In this document: positions 17,830 through 27,596 of the stretch, piece by piece
How the letters are laid out: each line of letters opens with the position of its first letter
How positions within the stretch are numbered: position 1 is the stretch's first letter
Source of the DNA: Tepidaquicella sp964564635
Lineage (GTDB): Bacteria > Bacteroidota > Ignavibacteria > Tepidaquicellales > Tepidaquicellaceae
Assembly: GCA_964564635.1 (NCBI GenBank)
Contig: CAZMAR010000001.1
Coordinates: forward strand, 1-64,000
Direction of reading: 5' to 3'
DNA: 64,000 nucleotides
The notes under the pieces: model-generated
The model's database searches: none
What the model was told of the DNA's origin: nothing
What the model saw: the letters and a program-made list of their open reading frames with translations, nothing else
Position numbers and translations under genes: made by a program

Positions 17830-19107
17830 ATGAAAAAAGTTTTATTTATTGCTTACTATTTTCCACCAATGGGCTTTGGTGGAGTTAAAAGGCCATTAAA
17901 ATTTGCGAAGTATTTAAAAAATTTTGGCTGGGATGTAACTGTTTTAACTGATACTCCGAAAAAATTATTTCTTGTTGATGATTATTTATTAGAAGAGGCT
18001 TTGAATTCCGGTATTAGGATAGAAAGAACTGGAGAAGAGATATTTGATACAGGAAAAATTATAACAAAAGTTCCAAAAGACAGTTTTAATTCAATAAAAA
18101 AATATTTATCAAGCTGGCTTTTCATTCCTGATTCAAAAATATTATGGTATCCCAAAGCAATTAAAAAAGCTGTTCAATTATGGAAACAAAACAATGGATT
18201 TGATTTAGTTTTTGCTTCTGGTCCACCTTTTACCGATTTCTTGATTGGGCAGGAATTGAAAAGAAGGTTTAAAGTTCCACTTGTTGTTGATTTTATGGAT
18301 GCATGGGTAGGGAATTATATATTGAGATACTATCCAACTTTATATCATAAGAGAAAAAATATTAAACTCGAAAGTCTTGTTATTAGAGATGCTAATAAGA
18401 TTATTACAACCAATAGGCGAATAAAAGAGATGATTATATCAAGAAATTCTGATATTACTTATAATGACATAAAACTATACCCACACACCTATGATGAAAA
18501 CGATTTTGAATTAGCGAAAAAGAAAAATCTGCCCTTCACAACTAAAATGAGAATTACTTATACAGGTAGTTTGCATTCAAGGGGATTAAAATTATTGTTT
18601 AAGTCTATACGAACTCTTTTTAACGCTGCTCCTCTTTATAAGGATAAAATAGAATTTTTGTATCTTGGTGTCGTACCCAAAAAATTAATCAGGACAGCAA
18701 AAGAGTATAATATACTCGACTCATTATATATGCCCGGTTATGTAAACCATCTTGAATGTATTAAATATCTACTTGCTTCTGATGTGTTATTTCTGCATAT
18801 AAAAGATGCTAAAAACAATAGTATTATTTTTCCAGGTACAATTGGGGATTATATAGGTAGCAGAAAAAATATTCTTGCCTGTGTACCAGAAGGAGTAACT
18901 AAAAATTTACTTCTTAACTACAACGCTTGTAAAATTGTTACTGATTATAATCCTGCTTCTGTTGCAGAAGCAATTTATGATTATTACGAAGAATATGAAA
19001 AAAAATCTTTACCTCGACCTGATGAATCATTTGTACGAAAATTTGAAAATATGCAATATGTAGAATCACTTGCAACAGAATTTAATTATCTACAAGATAT
19101 TGATTAA
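17830..19107 (+). CDS. Glycosyltransferase, GT-B fold, family 4-like
   Basis: This predicted sugar transferase has 425 residues. I chose ATG 17830 because the protein then starts with the typical first strand MKKVLFIAYYFPPMG and the glycine-rich GFGGVKRP. An in-frame TTG at 17782 would add 16 unlikely residues. Other conserved segments are FASGPPFTDFLIGQE, LVVDFMDAWVG, ITYTGSLHSRG (start of the donor domain) and the C-terminal GTIGDYIGSRKNILACVPEG. It is clearly paralogous to the gene at 8562 along its whole length. It is followed after 15 bases by purD, then a UDP-sugar epimerase-like gene, so it may be co-transcribed with them. The donor and acceptor sugars cannot be told from the sequence. 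Confidence 0.9.
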   Translation: MKKVLFIAYYFPPMGFGGVKRPLKFAKYLKNFGWDVTVLTDTPKKLFLVDDYLLEEALNSGIRIERTGEEIFDTGKIITKVPKDSFNSIKKYLSSWLFIPDSKILWYPKAIKKAVQLWKQNNGFDLVFASGPPFTDFLIGQELKRRFKVPLVVDFMDAWVGNYILRYYPTLYHKRKNIKLESLVIRDANKIITTNRRIKEMIISRNSDITYNDIKLYPHTYDENDFELAKKKNLPFTTKMRITYTGSLHSRGLKLLFKSIRTLFNAAPLYKDKIEFLYLGVVPKKLIRTAKEYNILDSLYMPGYVNHLECIKYLLASDVLFLHIKDAKNNSIIFPGTIGDYIGSRKNILACVPEGVTKNLLLNYNACKIVTDYNPASVAEAIYDYYEEYEKKSLPRPDESFVRKFENMQYVESLATEFNYLQDID

Positions 19108-19122
19108 ATAATAAATTTTATA

Positions 19123-20424
19123 ATGAAAATTCTTATTGTTGGTAATGGTGGTAGAGAGAATGCATTAGCATGGGGAATTAAAAACTCCATATCATTTAAA
19201 AAAAATAATGCTGAGTTATTCTGTACTATCGGTTCTGCTGGCTTAAACTCTATTGCTACACCTATTAGTATTAAACCGGATGATATTTCCGAAATATGCA
19301 AGTTCTCTAAAGAAAATAATATAGATTTCGTGGTTATAGGTCCTGAATTACCACTCTCCCTTGGTTTAACAGATGAATTAAATAAAATAGGGGTACTTGT
19401 ATTTGGACCTACAAAATCTGCTGCTGAAATAGAAAGTAGTAAGATTTTTGCTAAAAATTTAATGAAAAATGCTAACATACCTACTGCGGAATTTAGAAAT
19501 TTCTCTGCTGATGAATATGATGATGCGTTAGACTATTTAAAAATTTCTGAATATCCACTCGTTATAAAAGCAGATGGGCTTGCTGCCGGTAAAGGAGTTA
19601 TAATCGTAGAAAATTTCACAGACGCACAAAGGACTCTTGAAGATATGACAGTAAAAAAAATATTTGGAAATGCTGGGAATAGTTTTATTATTGAGCAGTT
19701 TCTTACGGGATATGAACTTTCTGTTTTTGCTATTACAGATGGCTCTGATTATGTTATCCTTCCACCTTCACAGGACCATAAGAGAATTGGGGAAGGGGAT
19801 ACTGGAAAAAATACTGGCGGGATGGGTGCGTATTCACCAGTGCCGGCAAAATTTTATGATAAAAAACTTGAAAATAAAATTAAAACAAAAATTATTGAGC
19901 CTCTACTTAAAGCAATGAAGGAACACAATCGTGAGTATAAGGGTTGTTTATATTGTGGGTTGATGATTTCCGAAATTAATGGAGAAAAAGAGCCTTTTGT
20001 GGTTGAATTTAATTGTAGATTTGGTGACCCGGAATCTCAAGCAGTTATTCCATTAGTTAAATCAGATTTTCTTGAACTGCTTCTGGCTTCTGCGAAAGGG
20101 ACAATTAAAAATTATAATCTTGAAGTGCATAATAAATTTTCTGTATGTGTAATTATTGCTTCTGGAGGATATCCTGATAAATATCAAACCGGTAAGATAA
20201 TTTCAGGACTTGATAAAATATCAAATGATTGTCTTGTTTTTCATTCCGGTACTAAAACTGATGAAAATAATAATGTAATCTCTTCCGGTGGAAGAGTGCT
20301 TGGTATTACAGCAATAAGTGATATTTCTTTAAAAGATGCTATCTCAAAAGTATATAATAATGTAAAAATTATTAATTTTGAAAATTGTTATTACAGAAGA
20401 GATATTGGATACAAAGTATTATAA
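19123..20424 (+). CDS. purD: Phosphoribosylamine-glycine ligase (GAR synthetase)
   Basis: PurD joins glycine to phosphoribosylamine using ATP, the second step of de novo purine synthesis in the cytoplasm. The protein has 433 residues, the normal length. Landmarks are the start MKILIVGNGGRENALAW, the ATP-grasp segments PLVIKADGLAAGKGV (about 146-160) and QDHKRIGEGDTGKNTGGMG (about 223-241), and VEFNCRFGDPESQ (about 292-304), which holds metal and ATP ligands. It starts 15 bases after the glycosyltransferase stop and is followed after 16 bases by the epimerase, so it probably shares their transcript even though the functions differ. No Shine-Dalgarno sequence is seen. Confidence 0.97.
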   Translation: MKILIVGNGGRENALAWGIKNSISFKKNNAELFCTIGSAGLNSIATPISIKPDDISEICKFSKENNIDFVVIGPELPLSLGLTDELNKIGVLVFGPTKSAAEIESSKIFAKNLMKNANIPTAEFRNFSADEYDDALDYLKISEYPLVIKADGLAAGKGVIIVENFTDAQRTLEDMTVKKIFGNAGNSFIIEQFLTGYELSVFAITDGSDYVILPPSQDHKRIGEGDTGKNTGGMGAYSPVPAKFYDKKLENKIKTKIIEPLLKAMKEHNREYKGCLYCGLMISEINGEKEPFVVEFNCRFGDPESQAVIPLVKSDFLELLLASAKGTIKNYNLEVHNKFSVCVIIASGGYPDKYQTGKIISGLDKISNDCLVFHSGTKTDENNNVISSGGRVLGITAISDISLKDAISKVYNNVKIINFENCYYRRDIGYKVL

Positions 20425-20440
20425 AAATTAAAATTATATT

Positions 20441-21367
20441 ATGATTTTAGTTACCGGTGGTGCTGGTTTTATTGGGTCGCACATTGTAGATGAATACATA
20501 AGAAGAGGGCATCAGGTAGTTGTTCTTGATAATTTATCTTCAGGTATCTTATCAAATGTAAATAAGAAAGCAATTTTTTATAAATTAGATATCTATAAAG
20601 ATTCTCTTGATAAAGTATTTAAGAAGCATAAAATAAAGATTATAAACCACCACGCAGCACAAATAGATTTAAGAAGGTCAATTTCTGACCCGGTATTAGA
20701 TTCGAGAATTAATATAGAAGGTTCTATAAAATTGTTTCAATGTGCGATTAAGTATAATGTAGAAAAAATTATCTTTGCTTCTTCTGGTGGGGCGGTTTAC
20801 GGAGAACAAAAATATTTCCCTGCTGATGAAACTCATATTACCTGTCCTATTTCTCCTTATGGCGTTTCTAAATTAGCGGTTGAAAAGTATCTGCTGTTTT
20901 ACAAATATTATTACAATTTAGATTATGTCGTATTGCGGTATAGCAATGTTTATGGGCAACGGCAAAGTATAAAAGGTGAAGCAGGGGTAATTTCAATTTT
21001 TTGTAGGAGAATAATTAAAGGATTACCTCCCTTAATTAATGGTGATGGTAAAAATACAAGAGATTATGTCTTTGTTGGGGATGTAGTTAAAGCAAATATT
21101 AATGCTATTAATTATAAGGGCTCTGGTATTTTTAATATTTCTACTGGGATAGAAACAGATGTAAATACTTTATTTAATTTATTAAAAAGAATATCAGGTA
21201 AAGATATTGAAGCAATTCATAATCCACCTATTCCCGGCGAACAGAAACGTAGTTGCCTTGATAACAGATTATCGCAAAGGGAATTAAAATGGAAACCACT
21301 CACAGATATTAAAGAAGGACTTAAAATTACCTATGAGTGGTTTAAAAAATATAAAGGAAAAATATAG
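20441..21367 (+). CDS. NAD-dependent epimerase, UDP-glucose 4-epimerase-like
   Basis: This 308-residue extended short-chain dehydrogenase has an NAD-binding TGGAGFIGSH at residues 5-14, a catalytic Ser-Ser region (FASSGGAVYG) and YxxxK in PYGVSKLAVEKY (about 146). NGDGKNTRDYVFVGDV and GIFNISTG are typical of nucleotide-sugar 4-epimerases. It probably interconverts UDP-glucose and UDP-galactose or related sugars for surface glycans, which fits the glycosyltransferase two genes upstream. The exact substrate is not determined by these motifs. The next gene is on the opposite strand and its end lies 27 bases away; no strong terminator hairpin is visible between them. Confidence 0.9.
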   Translation: MILVTGGAGFIGSHIVDEYIRRGHQVVVLDNLSSGILSNVNKKAIFYKLDIYKDSLDKVFKKHKIKIINHHAAQIDLRRSISDPVLDSRINIEGSIKLFQCAIKYNVEKIIFASSGGAVYGEQKYFPADETHITCPISPYGVSKLAVEKYLLFYKYYYNLDYVVLRYSNVYGQRQSIKGEAGVISIFCRRIIKGLPPLINGDGKNTRDYVFVGDVVKANINAINYKGSGIFNISTGIETDVNTLFNLLKRISGKDIEAIHNPPIPGEQKRSCLDNRLSQRELKWKPLTDIKEGLKITYEWFKKYKGKI

Positions 21368-21394
21368 AATAGTATTTCGAAATTATAATAAAAT

Positions 21395-21886
21395 TTATCT
21401 AATCTTCTTATATTCAACAGCATCCATAAAGAAATAACTGTTATTCTGATTTTTCTCAAAGTATTTTTTCATTTTCTTTGATTCAGTAAATTCTTCTTTT
21501 ATATATGGGGTTACGCCTGTTAAGAATATACTTTCATTATCAAATTCAATTTTATAAATTAAATATTCTTTGTCTCCCTTGGCAGTTTCCAGGTCTTTTA
21601 AATTGAGATATGTGGTATTTCCGATTTTAGAAAGAAAACCCTCATATTTCGATGAAACCTCTTCAATGCCATTTGAGTCGAGTTCCATATTTATTATACT
21701 GTAAACATAGTTGTTTTTCTTTGTTACAACATAATAATTTGAATTGCTTGAACCCCATTTACCTAAATATTTTGAGTCAACAGCAATCTCAGGTTTCTCA
21801 TCAAGTGGTACAGAAGAAGTATATGGACAACCAAGGAAGATAAAACTAAAAACAAATAAAACGATTGGAATAATAATTTTTCTCAT
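21395..21886 (-). CDS. Putative lipoprotein of unknown function
   Basis: This 163-residue protein has a lipoprotein signal peptide with hydrophobic core IVLFVFSFIFLGC, the Cys at about 20 being the expected lipidation site. The mature chain (from CPYTSSVPLDEKP) contains a KYLGKWGSSNSNYYVV segment and a later KIEFDNESIFLTGVTPYIKEEF. These resemble small beta-sandwich lipoproteins in which a measured value is compared with a threshold, but no named family is certain. Localisation to the outer or inner membrane cannot be decided here. It is transcribed alone, convergent with the epimerase. Confidence 0.75.
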   Translation of the reverse strand: MRKIIIPIVLFVFSFIFLGCPYTSSVPLDEKPEIAVDSKYLGKWGSSNSNYYVVTKKNNYVYSIINMELDSNGIEEVSSKYEGFLSKIGNTTYLNLKDLETAKGDKEYLIYKIEFDNESIFLTGVTPYIKEEFTESKKMKKYFEKNQNNSYFFMDAVEYKKIR

Positions 21887-22455
21887 TTTGTAAAATTAAA
21901 TTAATAAATCAAATTCAATATACTTATTTATTTTATAAAAATAAATTTAATATACTTTTTAACTTAATATGATAAAATAAAGTTTCTTTTAAAATTTACA
22001 CAAATTGTTTTAGCAGATTTTAAAATAAATTTAAGAGTTTTTTCGAATTCTATCTCATTAAGTTTTCAATAGGCTGAAATTGAATGAAATTTATTACATC
22101 TAATCATACAAAAATTGAAGCTTGAGACTATCTTTTCAGTTTACCATAAATCTTGTTTCCAAAGTATGAATATATTAATAATGTAAAGAAAATTATTATA
22201 ATTTTTTTCTCTTTTCTCGAAATATATATATGTTTCTATTTGTTTTAATAAATATAGTTATTTTGAATTTTGCTAAATCACCCCTAAGTTGTGAATTAAA
22301 AAAGAGCGAGTTTTATTCTGTGAAATTTATATTAAAAAATGGTTCTACCTTAAAAATCAAAGATTTAAAACATAAAACTACAAATATATTCATTGATTTT
22401 ATATAAGAATTAAATTAATTTTAAAGTTTGTTTTATAAAGAATTTATTTAAATTT
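21887..22455. other. Long non-coding gap upstream of the PpiD-like gene
   Basis: About 570 AT-rich bases hold no supported open frame, RNA gene or REP copy. Divergent promoters for the lipoprotein and foldase genes are expected here. I see no clear conserved motif. Confidence 0.5.
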
Positions 22456-24615
22456 ATGGCAAAAATTACATCAGAAAAAGAACAGGAAAAGAAAACCCAA
22501 CCAAAAGGTATTATGAACAGAATGAGAGATAAAATGCCTCTTATTCTTATTATTGTTGTTATTGCATTTCTTGGGACGATTGTTTTTGACTGGGGTATGA
22601 ATTATCTTGGATTAAGAAGAAACCCCACTGAGTTTGCTGTTATCAATGGACAAAAGGTTGAGTATAAAGAATATATGGAAGAACTTAATAACCAGATTAA
22701 GGGATATCTGGAAAGAAATAATAAAAAAGAGATTGATGAAAAAACCCTTCAGCAATTAAGAGAACAGGTTTGGCAGGGAATGGTGCAGAGAATTCTGGTT
22801 GAACAGGAAATTAATAGACTCGGTATTAAAGTTTCTGAGGAAGAAGTAAAAGACTGGGTTTATAATAGACCTGAAACACTTCCCCAATGGCTAAAGAACT
22901 TTTTTACTGACTCTACTAATGTTTTTAGAACTGACCTTATGTATCAAACTTTACAGAGCAGCAATCCAGAAATTGTAAAAGCATGGGCTGATATTGAAAA
23001 ACAATTATTCCTACAATTAAAATATGAAAAGCTCCAGGATGTAATTTTAGGTTCTACTGTTGTAACCGAAGGTGAAGTCTTAAAAAAATATTTGGATGAT
23101 AATATAAAAGCAAGTTTTGAATATATGCAGTTAGGGTTGAACTCAGTTACTGATTCTAATCTATATACAGTTACTGAAGATGATATGCGAAATTATTATG
23201 AAGAGCATAAATCTGATTATAAACAAAGAGAAATGGTGCAATTGAAGTATGTGCTCTTTCCTGAAAATGCATCTCCTGAAGATTCTGCCTTTATGAAAAA
23301 ACAATTCGAGACCACCTTTATTCCTGAATTGAGATCTTTGGAAGATTCTAACTTATATAAATTTGTAAATGAATATTCAGAAGTTCCTTTTGATAGTAAT
23401 TATAAAAAACTTGGCGATTTATCTCGAACTGGTGCCTGGTTCTTTTTAAATGCAAAAGTTGGTGATGTATCTGAATTATTAATTGATTTTGATGCATATA
23501 AAGCAGTAAAAGTCATTGGTATTAAAGAAGGTGATGAAGAATTTGTTTTTGCTCAGCATATATTAATTAGATTTGGTACTGATACTAACGATGCAAAAAA
23601 GCGTGCTGAAGAAGTCTTAAAAAAAGCAAAAGAAGGCGAAAAATTTGAAGATTTAGCAAAAAATTATTCCGAAGATGAGGGTTCAAAAAATTCTGGTGGT
23701 GAACTTGGATGGTTTAATAGAGGTAGAATGGTAAAAGAGTTTGAGGAAGCCTGTTTTAATTCTAAACCTGGGGCTGTTGTCGGTCCTGTAAAAACTAATT
23801 ATGGTTTTCATATTATAAAAGTTATTGCTAAATCAAAGAAAGAATATAAAATTGCTGAGATCAGAAAAACTGTTTCAATGAGTGAAATTACAAGAACTGC
23901 ACTAAAGAATAAGGCTTATGAATTCTGGAAAGATCTTGATAGAGGTATTCCATTTGATTCTGTTGCTGCTTTATATAAACTTACCCCTATGCTCACTCCT
24001 GAATTTACAAAAGATGATAACATACCTAACATAAGTAAAATAAAAGCATTGATGAACTTTGCTTTTAAAAAGAAAGTAGGTGATTTCCTTGAGCCAGTTA
24101 AAACTCAAAATGGATATGGTATTTATCAAATTGTTAAATATATTCCTGAAGGGTACAAAAACTTTGATTCAATTAAAGTTACTCAGATAAAACCAATGGT
24201 GGTCAGGGAAAAGAAATTTCAGTATTTAATCAGCACGGCTAATCAAATAAGACCTAATATTTCTGCTGGAGATTTAAGTTCTATGCAGAATTTATATCCT
24301 ATGTATACTTTTGCTTCTGCCGATAGTGTAAGTTTCTCCAAACCTGATTCAAAGATTGGATTGGATTATGCACTATATAATAAAATATTTGAAATGAAAC
24401 CTGGTGAACTATCTGAACCAATTAGAGGGAATGATGGGGTATATATAGTTAAATTAAAATCAATTACTCCTTTTAATAAGGAAGACTATGCTGCTAAAAG
24501 AAGTGAGATATATAAGAATTTGATGAGCTCCAAGCAACAATCAGCATTTCAGGAATATTTGAATAACCTCGAGGAGAAGGCTGATATTATTGATAATCGT
24601 GAATTATATTTATGA
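22456..24615 (+). CDS. ppiD: PpiD/SurA-like periplasmic peptidyl-prolyl isomerase, membrane anchored
   Basis: This 719-residue foldase has a single inner-membrane helix at about 29-50 (LILIIVVIAFLGTIVFDWG) and a large periplasmic part. A SurA_N-like helical chaperone region spans about 55-240. A parvulin rotamase domain follows at about 360-460, with FAQHILIRFG, the repeated KFEDLAKNYSEDEGSK motif and GELGWFNRGRMVKEFE. A second, weaker rotamase-like segment lies near 530-590 and a further one near the C-terminus (PGELSEPIRGNDGVYIVKL). This is the build of PpiD, which helps newly exported proteins fold as they leave the Sec channel. It is followed by the permease gene after 34 bases. No ribosome site is evident, as elsewhere in the window. 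Confidence 0.9.
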   Translation: MAKITSEKEQEKKTQPKGIMNRMRDKMPLILIIVVIAFLGTIVFDWGMNYLGLRRNPTEFAVINGQKVEYKEYMEELNNQIKGYLERNNKKEIDEKTLQQLREQVWQGMVQRILVEQEINRLGIKVSEEEVKDWVYNRPETLPQWLKNFFTDSTNVFRTDLMYQTLQSSNPEIVKAWADIEKQLFLQLKYEKLQDVILGSTVVTEGEVLKKYLDDNIKASFEYMQLGLNSVTDSNLYTVTEDDMRNYYEEHKSDYKQREMVQLKYVLFPENASPEDSAFMKKQFETTFIPELRSLEDSNLYKFVNEYSEVPFDSNYKKLGDLSRTGAWFFLNAKVGDVSELLIDFDAYKAVKVIGIKEGDEEFVFAQHILIRFGTDTNDAKKRAEEVLKKAKEGEKFEDLAKNYSEDEGSKNSGGELGWFNRGRMVKEFEEACFNSKPGAVVGPVKTNYGFHIIKVIAKSKKEYKIAEIRKTVSMSEITRTALKNKAYEFWKDLDRGIPFDSVAALYKLTPMLTPEFTKDDNIPNISKIKALMNFAFKKKVGDFLEPVKTQNGYGIYQIVKYIPEGYKNFDSIKVTQIKPMVVREKKFQYLISTANQIRPNISAGDLSSMQNLYPMYTFASADSVSFSKPDSKIGLDYALYNKIFEMKPGELSEPIRGNDGVYIVKLKSITPFNKEDYAAKRSEIYKNLMSSKQQSAFQEYLNNLEEKADIIDNRELYL

Positions 24616-24649
24616 TTCTAAGGCTGTTTGTTGAATTTAATATTAACTT

Positions 24650-26725
24650 ATGCAGAAGGAAGAATCTGAGTCTTTAATAGATAATAAACAAAAGCTTGTT
24701 TCGGGGACTGCGAAAGCAATAGTACTTTCCTCTGTAATGTTTGTCTTTATTTCTTATTTACGTGCTACTGCTATCGTCGTTGGTGATCTGGGTTCTACAA
24801 TGTATTACATCGGTGGAATTGCTGAACAGTTCGTTGGAGAAGTAGCGCCTTATTTTATTTTACTTGTGATGCTTTTTTCCTTTGCTGTCTCCGGTTTATA
24901 TGTTGAATCTTCTCCTCTATACACAAGAGGGGGCGTATACAGAGTGGTTAAGTTTGCTCTTGGTGATACTTTTGCTAAAATTTCCGTTAGTGCTCTTGTC
25001 TTTGATTATGTGCTTACTGGTCCAATAAGTAGTGTTTCCGCGGGTCAATATTTTATCGGTTTTTTAAATGAAACTTTTCATCATTTTGGGGTTAATATTT
25101 ATCTCAACAGAAATGTTTTTTCTATGTTTGTTGCTATTATTATTATCCTTTTCTTCTGGTGGGAAAATGTAAAGGGTATTGAAGAGTCTTCTTCCAAAGC
25201 ACTTAAGATTTTGATTATTACAGTTATTATGGGGGTTTTAGTTTTGTTGTGGGGCATCATTACATTATTATTTAAGGATGAACCTTTTTTCAAGAATCTG
25301 CCACCCTTTGAAGTTAAACTTTCAGAAGAAGCGTATGGTTTTCTTAAAAATTGGGATTGGGTTAAATCTATTACATTCTTTAGTATTTTAATTGCTTTTG
25401 GGCATTCATTATTAGCAATGAGTGGTTTGGAAACTCTTGGACAAGTTTATCGGGAAGTTGAATATCCTAAATTAAAGAATTTCAAAAAAGCAGCTTTAAC
25501 TATTTTTCTTATTACTGTTACTTTTACTCCTGGTATGTCTTTCCTTGCTGTTTTGCTTATTCCTGATTCTGTCAGACCGCAATATATTGACAACCTTATT
25601 GGAGGGGTGGCTATGTTTCTGGCTGCGCCGGAATGGATTAAATTGATTATTCATTCCTTCGTTGTTTTAGTTGGTGTACTCATTCTTTCCGCTGCTGTTA
25701 ATACTTCTATTGTTGGTGCAAATAGTGTTCTCAACAGAGTAGCTGAGGATAAAATATTAACTGACTGGCTAAGAAAACCAAATAAAAAGTTTGGTACAAC
25801 ACATAGAATGTTATCACTCATTGCGGGTATGCAGATTGCTACTGTTTTACTGTCGCGAGGAGAGATATTACTCCTTGGAGAAGCTTACGCATTTGGGGTT
25901 ATATGGAGTATGACTCTTAAAGCATTTTCTATGATTGTTTTAAGATATAAAGATAAAAGACCAAGAGAGTGGCGCTATCCCGTTAATATTGATATTGGAA
26001 AAATTCACATACCAGTTGGTATTATTACAGTGTTTTTGATTTTATTTTTCGTTGCAATGACAAATCTTTTCACAAAACCAATTGCTACTATATCCGGATT
26101 TTCTTTTACAGTTATCTTCTTTATCATTTTTATGATTTCGGAATTTATTAATAAAAAGAAGATTATGTCCGAAGAAAAACTCTCTGAAGAAGAGTTTTAT
26201 ATGGAAAAAAGTAAGAGAGTTTTAGAACATTTTAATCTTGAAGACGAATTCGAAATTAGCCCGAAGGCAATTGGTAGTGAGTTAGAAGACAGAATTCTGG
26301 TGGCAGTTAAAGACCCCAATAATTTGTATCATCTTCAAAAAGTTCTTAATGAAACTGATACCGAGAAAACTGATGTGATTGTTATGATTGGTAGAGTCTT
26401 TACTGATAAGTATTCTACTCTGGTAGAAAAAGAATTACTGGAAGATGAAAGAGAATTGTTTAGTAATGTTGTTGACGTATCAGAGAAAATAGGTAAACCT
26501 GTGATTACTGTTATTATTCCAACCAATAATGCATTCTTTTCTATTATAAGTGCTGCGAAGATGTTGTCTGTTAGAGAAGTGGTCATTGGACTTTCTGCGA
26601 AATATAAACCTGACGTTCAATTAGAACAGTTAGCTTTATTATGGGGAACTGTTCAATCAGACGAAACAAAACATATTAAAATTAGAATAATCACACAGGA
26701 TAGGGAATTTGTTGCAGACTTATAA
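24650..26725 (+). CDS. APC superfamily amino-acid permease with C-terminal cytoplasmic domain
   Basis: This 691-residue transporter has about 12 hydrophobic segments between residues 20 and 500, beginning with AIVLSSVMFVFISYL. The early GDLGSTMYYIGG and ESSPLYTRGGVYRVVK, and the central SGLETLGQVYREVEYPK, are typical of the APC amino acid-polyamine-organocation fold. After the last helix (about 500) a hydrophilic region of some 190 residues (about 510-691) contains DRILVAVKDPNNLYHL and ISAAKMLSVREVVIGLSAK, which resemble a universal-stress-protein-like nucleotide-binding domain. Such a tail is found in some APC permeases and may regulate transport. The substrate is unknown. It lies downstream of the foldase gene and probably in the same transcript. 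Confidence 0.88.
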   Translation: MQKEESESLIDNKQKLVSGTAKAIVLSSVMFVFISYLRATAIVVGDLGSTMYYIGGIAEQFVGEVAPYFILLVMLFSFAVSGLYVESSPLYTRGGVYRVVKFALGDTFAKISVSALVFDYVLTGPISSVSAGQYFIGFLNETFHHFGVNIYLNRNVFSMFVAIIIILFFWWENVKGIEESSSKALKILIITVIMGVLVLLWGIITLLFKDEPFFKNLPPFEVKLSEEAYGFLKNWDWVKSITFFSILIAFGHSLLAMSGLETLGQVYREVEYPKLKNFKKAALTIFLITVTFTPGMSFLAVLLIPDSVRPQYIDNLIGGVAMFLAAPEWIKLIIHSFVVLVGVLILSAAVNTSIVGANSVLNRVAEDKILTDWLRKPNKKFGTTHRMLSLIAGMQIATVLLSRGEILLLGEAYAFGVIWSMTLKAFSMIVLRYKDKRPREWRYPVNIDIGKIHIPVGIITVFLILFFVAMTNLFTKPIATISGFSFTVIFFIIFMISEFINKKKIMSEEKLSEEEFYMEKSKRVLEHFNLEDEFEISPKAIGSELEDRILVAVKDPNNLYHLQKVLNETDTEKTDVIVMIGRVFTDKYSTLVEKELLEDERELFSNVVDVSEKIGKPVITVIIPTNNAFFSIISAAKMLSVREVVIGLSAKYKPDVQLEQLALLWGTVQSDETKHIKIRIITQDREFVADL

Positions 26726-26758
26726 TGCTGTTAAAATGGGTGATTTGTTTCTAAACTA

Positions 26759-27547
26759 TTACCTTTGCTTTTTTAAGAACTTACTTATAGATTCGTTAAA
26801 ATATTGTGGGTTTTCTATATTACTAAGATGACCTGCATCTGGTATAATATCCAGTGATGAATCAGGTAATTGATTATTCATATCTTCCGCGAATTGTATG
26901 GGGGTTAAAGAGTCATATTCACCAACCAAAATTAAAGCTGGAATTTTTATTTTCTTTAAAGAATGTAAAGTCGTTGTTCTGGTTGCAATTGCGAGCATTG
27001 CGCCAATTATTCCCTCAGGAGAATTTCTTTTCATTAAATTAAAAACATAATTATTAATTTCAGGATTATTAAGATTTTTTTCAGATAATAATTTTTTTAA
27101 ATAATCATTTAAAACATTATCTATTTTACCATTCTTAATATCAATAATAGCATTTGAACGCATTATTAATCCTTCATCTGTATCGCGTTCAGCTCTGGTA
27201 TCGGCAAGAATTACTTTTGAGAATAACTCAGGTTGTCTCTCAAGAGCGCGAAGAATTATATAACCGCCCATCGATAGTCCGCAGGTAATAATATTTTCCA
27301 GCTTTAATTTATTGCAAATTTCTAATAGATCGTTTACATACTCTTCAAGGGTAAATTGATTGTTTTCCTGTTTGCTTCCTCCAAGACCACGCACATCATA
27401 GGTGATAACACGAAATTTGTCTTTAAAGTAATTAATCTGAGGTATCCACATCTCACTTGATAAAGGGAACGCATGTATAAAAATCAGGATTTCTTTATCG
27501 CCCTGGTAGTCATATACTTTTATACCGTTGACAAGGAGTTCCTTCAT
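26759..27547 (-). CDS. Alpha/beta hydrolase
   Basis: This 262-residue cytoplasmic hydrolase shows the full catalytic machinery: HAFPLSSEMW (oxyanion region, about 25), the nucleophile elbow GLSMGGY (Ser about 94), an acid in LVGEYDSLTP (about 212) and a His in PDAGHLSNIENP (about 240). It is most like the 3-oxoadipate enol-lactonase/BioH branch, which includes many uncharacterised esterases. No surrounding aromatic-degradation or biotin gene supports either specific role, so only the general call is made. It is convergent with the permease gene, 33 bases away, and is followed upstream by the CDGSH gene on the same strand. Confidence 0.9.
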   Translation of the reverse strand: MKELLVNGIKVYDYQGDKEILIFIHAFPLSSEMWIPQINYFKDKFRVITYDVRGLGGSKQENNQFTLEEYVNDLLEICNKLKLENIITCGLSMGGYIILRALERQPELFSKVILADTRAERDTDEGLIMRSNAIIDIKNGKIDNVLNDYLKKLLSEKNLNNPEINNYVFNLMKRNSPEGIIGAMLAIATRTTTLHSLKKIKIPALILVGEYDSLTPIQFAEDMNNQLPDSSLDIIPDAGHLSNIENPQYFNESISKFLKKQR

Positions 27548-27596
27548 AGTTGTTTATTTAAAATTTTTTTTTCGAATCGACTGTAACTTTTTAAAT

